From Burkholderiales bacterium (GTDB taxonomy: Bacteria; Pseudomonadota; Gammaproteobacteria; Burkholderiales; SG8-39): 5,775 nt of DNA. The DNA is taken from contig JAENXP010000184.1 in assembly GCA_016649475.1 (NCBI GenBank), positions 1-5,775 on the forward strand. Direction: 5' to 3'. The position numbers and the translations under genes were made by a program. This document shows positions 1-5,775 of this stretch, one piece after another. The notes below the pieces were generated by a model that saw only the letters and a list, made by a program, of their open reading frames with translations, was not told the DNA's origin and searched no databases. The stretch's first letter is position 1, and every line of letters starts with the position of its first letter.

Positions 1-3000
1 CCCGCCTACACGGAGCTGCACTGCCTGTCGAATTTCAGTTTCCTGCGCGGCGCATCGCACCCGGAGGAACTCGTCGCCCGCGCGCATCAGCTCGGCTATG
101 GCGCGCTCGCCATAACCGATGAATGCTCCTTCGCCGGCGTGGTGCGCGCGCATGCCGCCGCCAAGGAATGCGGCCTGCCGCTGATACTCGGCAGCGAAAT
201 CCAGCTCGCCGATGGCCCCAAGCTGGTGTTGCTCGCCACCGACCGCAATGGCTACGGCAATCTGTCCGAACTCATCACCCGCGGCAGGCGCCGCGGCGTG
301 AAAGGCCGCTACGCCCTGGAGGCAAGAGACCTCGATCAGGGCTTGCCCGGCTGCCTGGCCCTGCTCGTGCCTGGTGCCGTACCCGCTGTTCCACACGCGC
401 GCTGGCTCGCCGAGCGCTTTCCCGCGCGCGCCTGGATTGCCGCGGAACTGCTCTGCGGCGCGAACGACAGGGCGCGCCTCGCCGCGCTGCGCGAACTCGG
501 CGAGGCTTGCGCTCTGCCGCTCGCGGCCGCTGGGGACGTGCATATGCATCTGCGCTCCCGGCGCAGGCTGCAGGACACGCTCACCGCCATACGGCTGGCC
601 CAACCGCTGGCGCAGTGCGGCCAGGCCCTGTACCCGAACGCCGAGCGCCATCTGCGCCTGCGCCTGCGGCTGGCCAATCTCTATCCGCGCGAACTGCTGG
701 ATGAAACCCTGCGCATCGCCGCGCGCTGCACCTTTTTGCTTGACTGCCTGCGCTACGAATACCCCGAAGAAATCGTGCCTCCCGGTATCACGCCTGCGCA
801 GCATCTGCGCACGCTCACCCGGGCGGGCCTTGCGCGGCGCTTTCCCGGGGGCGTGCCGCACAAGGTCGATGCCCTCGTCGAGCACGAACTCGAACTGATC
901 GCCGAACTGCGCTACGAGCCCTACTTCCTCACCGTGCACGACATCGTCAGCTTCGCGCGCAGCCGCAATATCCTTTGCCAGGGCCGGGGTTCGGCCGCGA
1001 ATTCGGCGGTGTGCTATGCACTAGGCATCACCGAAGTCGATCCGGCGCGCATGAGCATGCTGTTCGAGCGCTTCATATCGCGCGAACGCAACGAACCGCC
1101 CGACATCGACGTCGATTTCGAGCACCAGCGGCGCGAAGAAGTGATCCAGTACATTTATGCAAAGTACGGGCGCGAGCGCGCGGCGCTCGCGGCCACGGTG
1201 ATCCGCTACCGGCCGAAAAGCGCGATCCGCGACTGCGGCAAGGCGCTGGGCTTGGGACTGGAGCAGGTGGAGCGGCTGGCAAAGACGCTTTCCTGGTGGG
1301 ACCGGCGCCAGAACCTGCCCGAGCGCCTCGGCGAAGCCGGGTTCGACGCGGCCAGTCCGACCATAGTGCGCCTGCTCGCGCTGGTGGATGCGCTGCTCGG
1401 CTTTCCGCGCCATCTGTCGCAGCATGTAGGCGGCTTCGTCATTGCGCGCGGCCTGCTGTCGCGCCTGGTGCCGATCGAAAACGCCGCCATGATCGATCGC
1501 AGCGTGATCCAGTGGGACAAGGACGACCTCGATGCGCTGGGCCTGCTCAAGGTGGACGTGCTGGCACTGGGCATGCTCTCCGCGATCAAGCGCGCGCTCG
1601 CATTGATCGGAGAGCAGCGCAATTCGGCCATCAGCATGAGCGATGTGCCGGCGGAAGATCCCGATGTCTACGCCATGATCCAGCAGGCCGATACCGTGGG
1701 CGTGTTCCAGATCGAATCGCGCGCGCAGATGTCCATGCTGCCGCGCCTGAAGCCGGCGAATTTCTACGACCTGGTGATCGAGGTCGCGATCGTGCGCCCG
1801 GGCCCGATCCAGGGCGGCATGGTGCATCCCTATCTGCGCCGCCGCCAGGGACTGGAACCGGTGAGCTATCCGAGCGAGGCGGTCAAGGAGGTGCTGGCAC
1901 GCACCCTGGGCATACCGATTTTCCAGGAGCAGGTGATGCAGCTCGCGGTGGTCGCCGCCGGCTTCACCCCGGGGGAAGCCGACCAGCTGCGCCGCTCGAT
2001 GGCGGCGTGGAAACGCAAGGGCGGCATGGAGCATTTCGAGCAGCGCCTGACCCAGGGCATGCTGGAACGCGGCTATGCGCGCGAGTTCGCCGAGCGCATT
2101 TACCAGCAGATCCTCGGCTTCGGCGAATACGGTTTTCCCGAATCGCATTCGGCGAGCTTCGCCCTGCTGGTCTACGTGTCAGCCTGGCTCAAGCGCCACC
2201 ACCCCGCCGCTTTTCTCGCCGCGCTCCTGAACAGCCAGCCCATGGGTTTCTATGCGCCGGCGCAGCTGGTGCAGGATGCGCGCCGGCACGGTGTCGAAGT
2301 GCGGCCGGTGGACGTACTGAAAAGCGACTGGGAGTGCACGCTGGAACCGTCTGAGGACACAGCGCCCGCGGTGCGCCTGGGCTTGCTCATGCTGAAAGGC
2401 CTGTCCGCGGCCGCAGCCATGCGCATTGTGCAGGCGCGTTTACCAGCCGGATTCGCTTCGGTGGAGGAACTGATGCGCCGCGCGCGACTGGACCGGCACG
2501 AACTCAAGTGCCTCGCGGCGGGCGGCGCCCTCGCCGCAATCGCCGGTCACCGCCGGCGCGCCTACTGGCAGGTCGCGGGCGTAGACACCGCACTGCACCT
2601 GCTATCGGAGGCGGCCATCCACGAAACCGATCCGCAATTGCGCGCGCCGAGCGAAGGCGACGGTCTCGTCGCCGATTACCGCAGCATGGGGCTCACTCTG
2701 GGGCGGCATCCGCTGGCGCTGCTGCGCTCGCGCCTGAAACGCATGCGCCTCGCCGCCGCCGAAGAAGTCCACAGCCTGCCGCATGGCAGCGCCGTGCGCG
2801 CCGCAGGTATCGTCATCGGCAGGCAACGCCCCGACACCGCCTCGGGCGTGGTGTTCGTGACGCTGGAGGACGAGACCGGCTGCGTCAACGTCATCGTCTG
2901 GCGCGACCTGGGCGAGCGCCAGCGGCGCGAACTGCTCTCGGCGCGGCTGATGGCGGTCTATGGATCGGTCGAGCGTGCAGGCGCAGTGGTGCACGTGATC

Positions 3001-3069
3001 GCGAGGCGGCTGGCCGATCACAGCGAACTATTGGGCAGGTTGGGCACGAAGTCGCGGGATTTTCATTAG
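1..3069 (+). CDS. dnaE2: Error-prone DNA polymerase DnaE2 (ImuC), lacks only its first codons
   Basis: This is a C-family DNA polymerase used for translesion synthesis and damage-induced mutagenesis. In known systems it works with ImuA and ImuB and is SOS-induced; neither partner nor a LexA box is visible here. The frame is open from base 1, so 1022 residues are present (numbered from the first window codon), close to the full family length. The N-terminal PHP domain starts at once (YTELHCLSNFSFLRG, residues 3-17). The palm carries GRGSAANS (328-335), the paired aspartates in PDIDVDFE (367-374), and a third aspartate in KVDVLALG (D519). Helix-hairpin-helix-like sequence lies near 817-850, and an OB-fold region begins near 931. 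The end, GRLGTKSRDFH, is the usual DnaE2 C-terminus. All three predicted metal-binding aspartates are present and there is no frameshift, so it appears functional. A later in-frame ATG/GTG start (for example near 139) would cut the PHP domain and is not credible. Replicative DnaE1 is unlikely given the length and the C-terminus. Confidence 0.97.
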   Translation, partial: PAYTELHCLSNFSFLRGASHPEELVARAHQLGYGALAITDECSFAGVVRAHAAAKECGLPLILGSEIQLADGPKLVLLATDRNGYGNLSELITRGRRRGVKGRYALEARDLDQGLPGCLALLVPGAVPAVPHARWLAERFPARAWIAAELLCGANDRARLAALRELGEACALPLAAAGDVHMHLRSRRRLQDTLTAIRLAQPLAQCGQALYPNAERHLRLRLRLANLYPRELLDETLRIAARCTFLLDCLRYEYPEEIVPPGITPAQHLRTLTRAGLARRFPGGVPHKVDALVEHELELIAELRYEPYFLTVHDIVSFARSRNILCQGRGSAANSAVCYALGITEVDPARMSMLFERFISRERNEPPDIDVDFEHQRREEVIQYIYAKYGRERAALAATVIRYRPKSAIRDCGKALGLGLEQVERLAKTLSWWDRRQNLPERLGEAGFDAASPTIVRLLALVDALLGFPRHLSQHVGGFVIARGLLSRLVPIENAAMIDRSVIQWDKDDLDALGLLKVDVLALGMLSAIKRALALIGEQRNSAISMSDVPAEDPDVYAMIQQADTVGVFQIESRAQMSMLPRLKPANFYDLVIEVAIVRPGPIQGGMVHPYLRRRQGLEPVSYPSEAVKEVLARTLGIPIFQEQVMQLAVVAAGFTPGEADQLRRSMAAWKRKGGMEHFEQRLTQGMLERGYAREFAERIYQQILGFGEYGFPESHSASFALLVYVSAWLKRHHPAAFLAALLNSQPMGFYAPAQLVQDARRHGVEVRPVDVLKSDWECTLEPSEDTAPAVRLGLLMLKGLSAAAAMRIVQARLPAGFASVEELMRRARLDRHELKCLAAGGALAAIAGHRRRAYWQVAGVDTALHLLSEAAIHETDPQLRAPSEGDGLVADYRSMGLTLGRHPLALLRSRLKRMRLAAAEEVHSLPHGSAVRAAGIVIGRQRPDTASGVVFVTLEDETGCVNVIVWRDLGERQRRELLSARLMAVYGSVERAGAVVHVIARRLADHSELLGRLGTKSRDFH

Positions 3070-3080
3070 GGCTTGCTTGC

Positions 3081-3119
3081 CCAGGAGCAGCGCTGCCCGG
3101 AACTCGGCGCTGCTATTGG
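3081..3119 (+). repeat. REP-like imperfect hairpin with GGAG, between dnaE2 and the RAYT gene
   Basis: The two arms agcagcgc (3086-3093) and gcgctgct (3107-3114) pair perfectly. The stem extends inward through a G-T and a G-C pair, and outward past one mismatch to CCAG/TTGG, ending at 3081 and 3119. The left arm contains GGAG at 3084-3087. Known REP elements consist of a GTAG or GGAG tetranucleotide followed by an imperfect palindrome, and they commonly flank RAYT genes, one of which starts 97 bases downstream. The hairpin begins 11 bases after the dnaE2 stop, so it could also act as a 3' end stabiliser or a weak terminator, although no run of T follows it. Only one copy is seen in the window, so the REP assignment is an inference. 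Confidence 0.45.
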
Positions 3120-3159
3120 CTTTCAGGCCGATTGCCGCATGTGCACAAGCATCTGGGCG

Positions 3160-3186
3160 TCAACTCGCCACCAGGCGAGACGTTGA
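3160..3186 (+). other. Stem-loop upstream of the RAYT start
   Basis: Six perfect pairs, CTCGCC (3164-3169) with GGCGAG (3174-3179), close a four-base ACCA loop. Outside a three-base bulge on the right, TCAA (3160-3163) pairs with TTGA (3183-3186). A moderately T-rich stretch (3183-3193) follows, so it may be a weak terminator protecting the transposase gene from dnaE2 read-through. Alternatively it is part of the RAYT leader or a second REP-like palindrome. A further pairing of CTGGG (3153-3157) with CCCAG (3199-3203) would enclose this hairpin and touch the RAYT ribosome-binding site. Confidence 0.4.
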
Positions 3187-3215
3187 TTCTTCATTAAACC
3201 CAGGAGCACGTCCGG

Positions 3216-3791
3216 ATGCTGAGCCATGTTCGTTTCGAAATTCCCGGCCACGCACTGCATGTGATCCAGCGCGGCCGTCTGCGCTCGCCGTGCTTTTTCA
3301 GTGAGGAGGACTGCATCGAATACCTGGCCTGGCTAGGCGAGTACGCCGTCCGCTACGCCTGCTCGATTCATGCATACGTGCTGATGGGCAACCATGTGCA
3401 CCTGCTCCTCACGCCCTCGCGCGCGGGAGGCGTGACGAGCCTGATGCGCTCGCTTCGCGAACGTCACGCGGCACACATCGATGTAAGCTCTCATCGTGAC
3501 GGCGCACTGTGGGAGGATCGTTACCAGGCGGTTCCGGTGCATGTCGGGCGCTACCTGCTTTACTGCATGCGCTACATCGAACTCAACCCGGTGCGCGCCC
3601 GCATGGTTGCGCGGCCGGAACACTACCGTTGGTCGAGTTTCCGCGCGAATGCGTGGGGTTGGCACGACGCACTGCTGACACCTCACGCGCGCTACTGCGC
3701 CCTCGGACGCGACGCGCGGTCGCGCCAGGCGGCTTACCGCGCGCTGTTGCTGGACCAGACGTCGCTGGCAGTGCCGCCACTTAAGGCGTGA
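3216..3791 (+). CDS. REP-associated tyrosine transposase (RAYT, Y1/HUH family)
   Basis: The 191-residue protein is a single-strand HUH endonuclease related to IS200/IS605 TnpA. RAYTs are usually single-copy, domesticated-looking genes that act on REP palindromes rather than mobilising themselves. The opening HVRFEIPGHALHVIQRGR is the typical RAYT start. The HUH motif is H60-V61-H62 in MGNHVHLLLTP. The segment GALWEDRY (96-103) and the family hallmark RYIELNPVRARMV (119-131) follow; the nucleophilic tyrosine is most likely Y120 in that helix, by family analogy. RWSSFRANA and LLTPH near the end are also typical. The length is normal and both catalytic motifs are intact. ATG 3216 is preceded by AGGAG at 3202-3206, with nine bases between, and no other start fits the family N-terminus. 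The REP-like hairpin upstream supports the assignment. The gene is GC-rich like dnaE2, which suggests long residence in the genome. Confidence 0.93.
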   Translation: MLSHVRFEIPGHALHVIQRGRLRSPCFFSEEDCIEYLAWLGEYAVRYACSIHAYVLMGNHVHLLLTPSRAGGVTSLMRSLRERHAAHIDVSSHRDGALWEDRYQAVPVHVGRYLLYCMRYIELNPVRARMVARPEHYRWSSFRANAWGWHDALLTPHARYCALGRDARSRQAAYRALLLDQTSLAVPPLKA

Positions 3792-3850
3792 ACGATCACC
3801 AACTCATCTCTCGCGTTTAGCGCTTGCGCCAGGAGTCTAAGACAAAACGA

Positions 3851-3862
3851 GGGGATATCCCC
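3851..3862. other. 12-base perfect palindrome in the convergent gap
   Basis: GGGGATATCCCC is a perfect self-complementary sequence, 59 bases after the RAYT stop. As a hairpin it would have almost no loop, so a dimeric protein-binding site or a remnant of a REP-type palindrome is more plausible than a terminator. GGAG occurs at 3832-3835, 15 bases to its left, which is further than in typical REP units. No function can be assigned. Confidence 0.3.
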
Positions 3863-3880
3863 GCCGTGCACCCTCAGAGG

Positions 3881-3903
3881 CCATTTCGGTAATCTCGAAA
3901 TGG
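3881..3903 (-). terminator. Stem-loop beyond the hydrolase stop, possible terminator
   Basis: CCATTTCG (3881-3888) and CGAAATGG (3896-3903) form eight perfect pairs around a seven-base loop. The right arm ends three bases before the hydrolase stop codon (3907-3909, minus strand), which is the usual place for a transcript end. It also lies between two convergent genes, so it could serve both. Neither strand has a convincing T tract after the stem, so it may mark a processed 3' end rather than a classical intrinsic terminator. Confidence 0.4.
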
Positions 3904-3906
3904 GTT

Positions 3907-5295
3907 CTAAGTGGCGTGTGCTACCAGCGACAGCGGCACTGAAGGCGCGGAGGCATATCCCAGCCAGATCGCGACCGCGGTCAGGGTCGCGGCCTGATAG
4001 GGGATGTTTATGTGATTGGTACTCGGAATACGCACGAGCTCTTTCGCTCCGGCCCAGGCGGCCATGAGCCGCAAGGTGTGCTCTTCCGGAACCACATCAT
4101 CGTGCTCGGCGAGCAGTGCCAGGCACGGCTGCATGTTCGTCTTGGCATATTCCACGGATCTGAATTTGTGCCGCAGCAGCAGCGACAGGGGCGTGAACCA
4201 GAAGCGCCTGCGCGCCACCGCGAGCAGGCTGTCGTAGGGCGTGATCAGAACGACGCGCGCGGCCGGGCGGTTGGCTGCCACGTAGCTTGCCACCCCGGTG
4301 CCCAGGCTGCGGCCGACGAGCACGATGCCATCTGGGTCCACCCCGGGCTGCGCTGCAAGCCAGTCAAACTGTGCCAGTCCGTCCGCGAACAGCCCCGCTT
4401 CGGAAGGCTTGCCCTCGGATTCGCCGTAGCCTCTGTAGTTGAGGAAGAGCACTGCATGGTTGGGAAACCACTTGACCGCTCCCTGCAGCCAGGAGACTTC
4501 TTCACTGCGCCCGCCGTAGTAGATGATGGACGGACAGGGTGTCTCGCCCTGGCGCGGCCGCAGAAACCAGCCTTTGATCGCCTTGTTGCGAGACAGTGAA
4601 AGCCTGACAGACGTAATCTCATGGGTATCCGCGGGCTCTGTCGCGGTACGCATGGCATGGCTCGAATTGAACACGAAACGCTTTTGCAGCAGCGTAAGCG
4701 CTGTGAGGTATGCGGCGTATCCAAACAAGGCCCATATGAGACTGGAGAGTACGGAATGCAACAAGGTGGACTCAACGCTAGTGTCCGGCGCGATGTGCCG
4801 CGGTTCCAGCGACGCAGTCCCGGCCTTGTTCCACAGACCGACCAAATTTGTAATCGCGCTCAGCGGCGCAGCGTAGTCCAGGGCCCAGGCCTTGGAGAAA
4901 TTGTCGCTGAGCTTGCGCGAAATGGCGAGGCCCTGGCTGCGTGCGCGCTTGGCTTTATCGAGGCGCTTGTTCGCGCAGCTAGGATAGTCCGCGCATCCGG
5001 TCAGCAGATCGAGACCCGTTTGCGCATCGCCAGGATAATCCGCCCGACTGAACCATTTGCTGTCGCTGCCGGTTGCGCTTGCACCCGGCGCTGCGCCCTC
5101 GCTCGACAGCGTTTGAAGCACATTGGCACCGTCCCCGCCGGCCCAGGCCAGCACCTTGAACGGCGCGAGCGCATCGCTGTAAAAATTGGCCGCGCCTGGC
5201 GCAGTCGAAGCAGCCGCGGCAACCTGAACGTTGATCGTCGTTCCAATGGCAGCAGCTGCGATCGCTATCCGTACAATTTGCTTTATCTGGCTCAT
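3907..5295 (-). CDS. Membrane-anchored alpha/beta hydrolase (BEM46/ABHD13-like) with an unknown N-terminal domain
   Basis: With the start chosen here the protein has 462 residues. Residues 1-29 look like a signal peptide (SQIKQIVRIAIAAAAIG, then VQVAAAAS). Residues 30 to about 175 form a segment I do not recognise, with two close cysteines (C101 and C107, in CADYPSC). A membrane helix follows at about 179-202 and then QKRF. From about 225 the sequence is an alpha/beta hydrolase: YYGG (oxyanion region), LNYRGYGESEGKPSE, nucleophile S330 in GRSLG, probable acid D399 in EHDDVVP, and H428 in STNHINIP. The triad is complete, so it is probably an active serine hydrolase; the substrate is unknown. 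Positive residues after the helix suggest the catalytic domain faces the cytoplasm. ATG 5295 gives a clean signal peptide but has only a weak AAGG just upstream. ATG 5328, ATG 5391 or TTG 5403 would extend the N-terminus by up to 36 residues. The gene stands alone, convergent with the RAYT gene. Confidence 0.85.
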   Translation of the reverse strand: MSQIKQIVRIAIAAAAIGTTINVQVAAAASTAPGAANFYSDALAPFKVLAWAGGDGANVLQTLSSEGAAPGASATGSDSKWFSRADYPGDAQTGLDLLTGCADYPSCANKRLDKAKRARSQGLAISRKLSDNFSKAWALDYAAPLSAITNLVGLWNKAGTASLEPRHIAPDTSVESTLLHSVLSSLIWALFGYAAYLTALTLLQKRFVFNSSHAMRTATEPADTHEITSVRLSLSRNKAIKGWFLRPRQGETPCPSIIYYGGRSEEVSWLQGAVKWFPNHAVLFLNYRGYGESEGKPSEAGLFADGLAQFDWLAAQPGVDPDGIVLVGRSLGTGVASYVAANRPAARVVLITPYDSLLAVARRRFWFTPLSLLLRHKFRSVEYAKTNMQPCLALLAEHDDVVPEEHTLRLMAAWAGAKELVRIPSTNHINIPYQAATLTAVAIWLGYASAPSVPLSLVAHAT

Positions 5296-5364
5296 GGCCT
5301 TAGTCGCAAGATACGAAAAATTACCCATAATCAGCAGAAAAGTCCTGTATATCCAATAACTTTG

Positions 5365-5394
5365 CTGCGAACCTCTATTACTACAAAGCATAAT
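5365..5394 (+). promoter_or_regulatory. Possible sigma-70-type promoter for the AT-rich gene pair
   Basis: CATAAT (5389-5394) matches the -10 consensus at five of six positions. CTGCGA (5365-5370), 18 bases upstream, matches the -35 consensus at only three. It would start transcription near 5401, about 48 bases before the GTG of the next gene. In AT-rich DNA such matches arise easily by chance. Confidence 0.22.
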
Positions 5395-5403
5395 TCCGGC
5401 CAA
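5385..5403 (-). promoter_or_regulatory. Possible sigma-54-type promoter for the hydrolase gene
   Basis: Read on the minus strand, the sequence has TTGGC, then GG (5397-5396), and ends with TGCTTT. The key GG and GC dinucleotides of the -24/-12 elements are separated by exactly ten bases, as sigma-54 promoters require. Of the extended consensus, TGGC, the following G and TGCT match, while the central A and C do not. Transcription would begin near 5377, leaving about 80 bases of leader before ATG 5295. It overlaps the plus-strand -10 candidate. No activator site was recognised, so confidence is low. Confidence 0.22.
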
Positions 5404-5428
5404 TGCGACGCAAAAAACCTAAGCCATT

Positions 5429-5434
5429 GGAGGG
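5429..5434 (+). promoter_or_regulatory. Ribosome-binding site candidate GGAGGG
   Basis: GGAGGG is a strong match to the 16S rRNA tail, but 14 bases of almost pure A/T separate it from the GTG at 5449, longer than usual. An in-frame TAA at 5437 rules out an earlier start in this frame. The motif supports translation beginning near here but does not settle the exact codon. Confidence 0.4.
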
Positions 5435-5448
5435 AATAAAAAAATAAA

Positions 5449-5754
5449 GTGAAAGCGATAATAACAGATAAAACACTCCAAGGAAAAAAGGTATTAGAAA
5501 ACTTGCGCCAGCTTGAAAAAGTTTTAAGTAAGCCCGCTTTAAGGTTCACTATGAAACACGCTATCCCGAGGAAGTGGCGGCGCAGAGCAATAAACTTTCA
5601 ATTATATAGTGACGGGGACAGCATAGTTTTTCGTATGCCTGATAACCCCACGCAGAAAAGCAGCGAGAAAGTTATACTCTCGGGCGTAGAGGAATTAATC
5701 CTTACTATGGACGGAACCCTCGCAGACGTAAACATAAAAATACTATTAAAATGA
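5449..5754 (+). CDS. Hypothetical protein, AT-rich, 101 residues
   Basis: I do not recognise this protein. From the GTG start it has an amphipathic, lysine-rich helix-like N-terminus (about residues 10-28) and a basic cluster RKWRRR (41-46). A probably beta-rich C-terminal half follows (INFQLYSDGDSIVFRM, then VILSGVEELILTMDGTL, ending VNIKILLK). There is no signal peptide or membrane helix. It is probably a small soluble protein. ATG 5551 (M35) is an alternative start: it has AAGG at 5541-5544 with six bases between, and would give 67 residues. The coding DNA is about 40% G+C and uses ATA, AAA and TTA freely, unlike the genes to its left, which suggests horizontal acquisition. Its TGA stop overlaps the ATG of the next gene, so the two are probably translated together. 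It is divergent from the hydrolase, whose chosen start is 153 bases away. Confidence 0.6.
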   Translation: MKAIITDKTLQGKKVLENLRQLEKVLSKPALRFTMKHAIPRKWRRRAINFQLYSDGDSIVFRMPDNPTQKSSEKVILSGVEELILTMDGTLADVNIKILLK

Positions 5755-5775
5755 ATAATAGTCCCCTCGACAGCG
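5751..5775 (+). CDS. Start of a downstream gene, cut by the window edge
   Basis: ATG 5751 shares the ATGA overlap with the stop of the preceding gene, a common arrangement for translational coupling in operons. Eight codons are visible (MNNSPLDS) before the window ends. No ribosome-binding site lies upstream, which fits re-initiation by ribosomes finishing the first gene. Too little is present to name a product, and the frame could close soon after the edge. Confidence 0.45.

Noticed and set aside
123..704. 193-codon plus-strand frame near the left edge
   Set aside because: The translation is extremely arginine-rich and shares its bases with the clear PHP domain of dnaE2.
1021..2148. Long open frame of 375 codons on the minus strand inside dnaE2
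   Set aside because: It lies wholly antisense to a strongly conserved polymerase. Its His/Gln/Ala-rich translation is the usual product of reverse-reading GC-rich coding DNA, with no recognisable motif.
975..2354. 459-codon plus-strand frame overlapping dnaE2
   Set aside because: The Arg/Ala/Gly-rich translation has no domain and is a frame-shifted shadow of the polymerase gene.
3216..3791. Transposase as part of an IS200/IS605 insertion sequence
   Set aside because: The N-terminus and the YIELNPVRA motif are of the RAYT type. There is no TnpB gene and no repeated element end. It is better described as a single REP-associated gene than as an insertion sequence.
4621..5439. 272-codon plus-strand frame opposite the hydrolase gene
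   Set aside because: It is antisense to the hydrolase, including its signal-peptide region, and its translation is arginine-rich without motifs. The minus-strand reading has a complete catalytic triad.
5331..5549. 72-codon minus-strand frame with a hydrophobic segment, just upstream of the hydrolase
   Set aside because: It starts at GTG with no ribosome-binding site and overlaps the plus-strand 101-codon gene antisense. Its hydrophobic look is expected when A-rich DNA is read backwards. It remains a weak alternative.

Overview
The window is mostly GC-rich DNA, about two thirds G+C by eye, from what looks like a proteobacterium. A beta- or gammaproteobacterium is most likely. This rests on a DnaE2/ImuC-type second replicative-like polymerase with the canonical C-terminus, followed by a REP-associated tyrosine transposase of the kind common in those classes. 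The species cannot be named from this sequence.

Layout. Positions 1-3069 (+) hold almost all of dnaE2 (imuC), an error-prone C-family DNA polymerase; only the first few codons lie before the window. A 146-base gap (3070-3215) contains two hairpins, one of them preceded by GGAG as in REP elements. Next is a complete REP-associated tyrosine transposase (RAYT) at 3216-3791 (+). A 115-base convergent gap (3792-3906) holds a 12-base perfect palindrome and an 8-bp stem-loop just beyond the 3' end of the facing gene. Positions 3907-5295 (-) encode a membrane-anchored alpha/beta hydrolase of the BEM46/ABHD13-like type, carrying an unrecognised extracytoplasmic N-terminal domain. From about 5300 to the right edge the DNA becomes AT-rich (about 40% G+C, counted by hand over 5461-5760). 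It holds a 101-codon gene of unknown function (5449-5754, +) whose stop overlaps the ATG of a further gene that leaves the window (5751-5775, +).

How the parts relate. dnaE2 is normally the last gene of the SOS-induced imuA-imuB-dnaE2 mutagenesis cassette. If that holds here, imuA and imuB should lie just left of position 1. The RAYT probably arrived behind it as a REP-linked unit rather than as part of DNA repair. The hydrolase stands alone on the opposite strand. The AT-rich pair at the right edge is divergent from it, unlike the rest in composition, and looks like the start of an acquired operon.

I found no RNA gene, CRISPR array or insertion-sequence end. The window does not show a convincing new system. 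The least explained parts are the hydrolase's N-terminal half and the AT-rich coupled pair.
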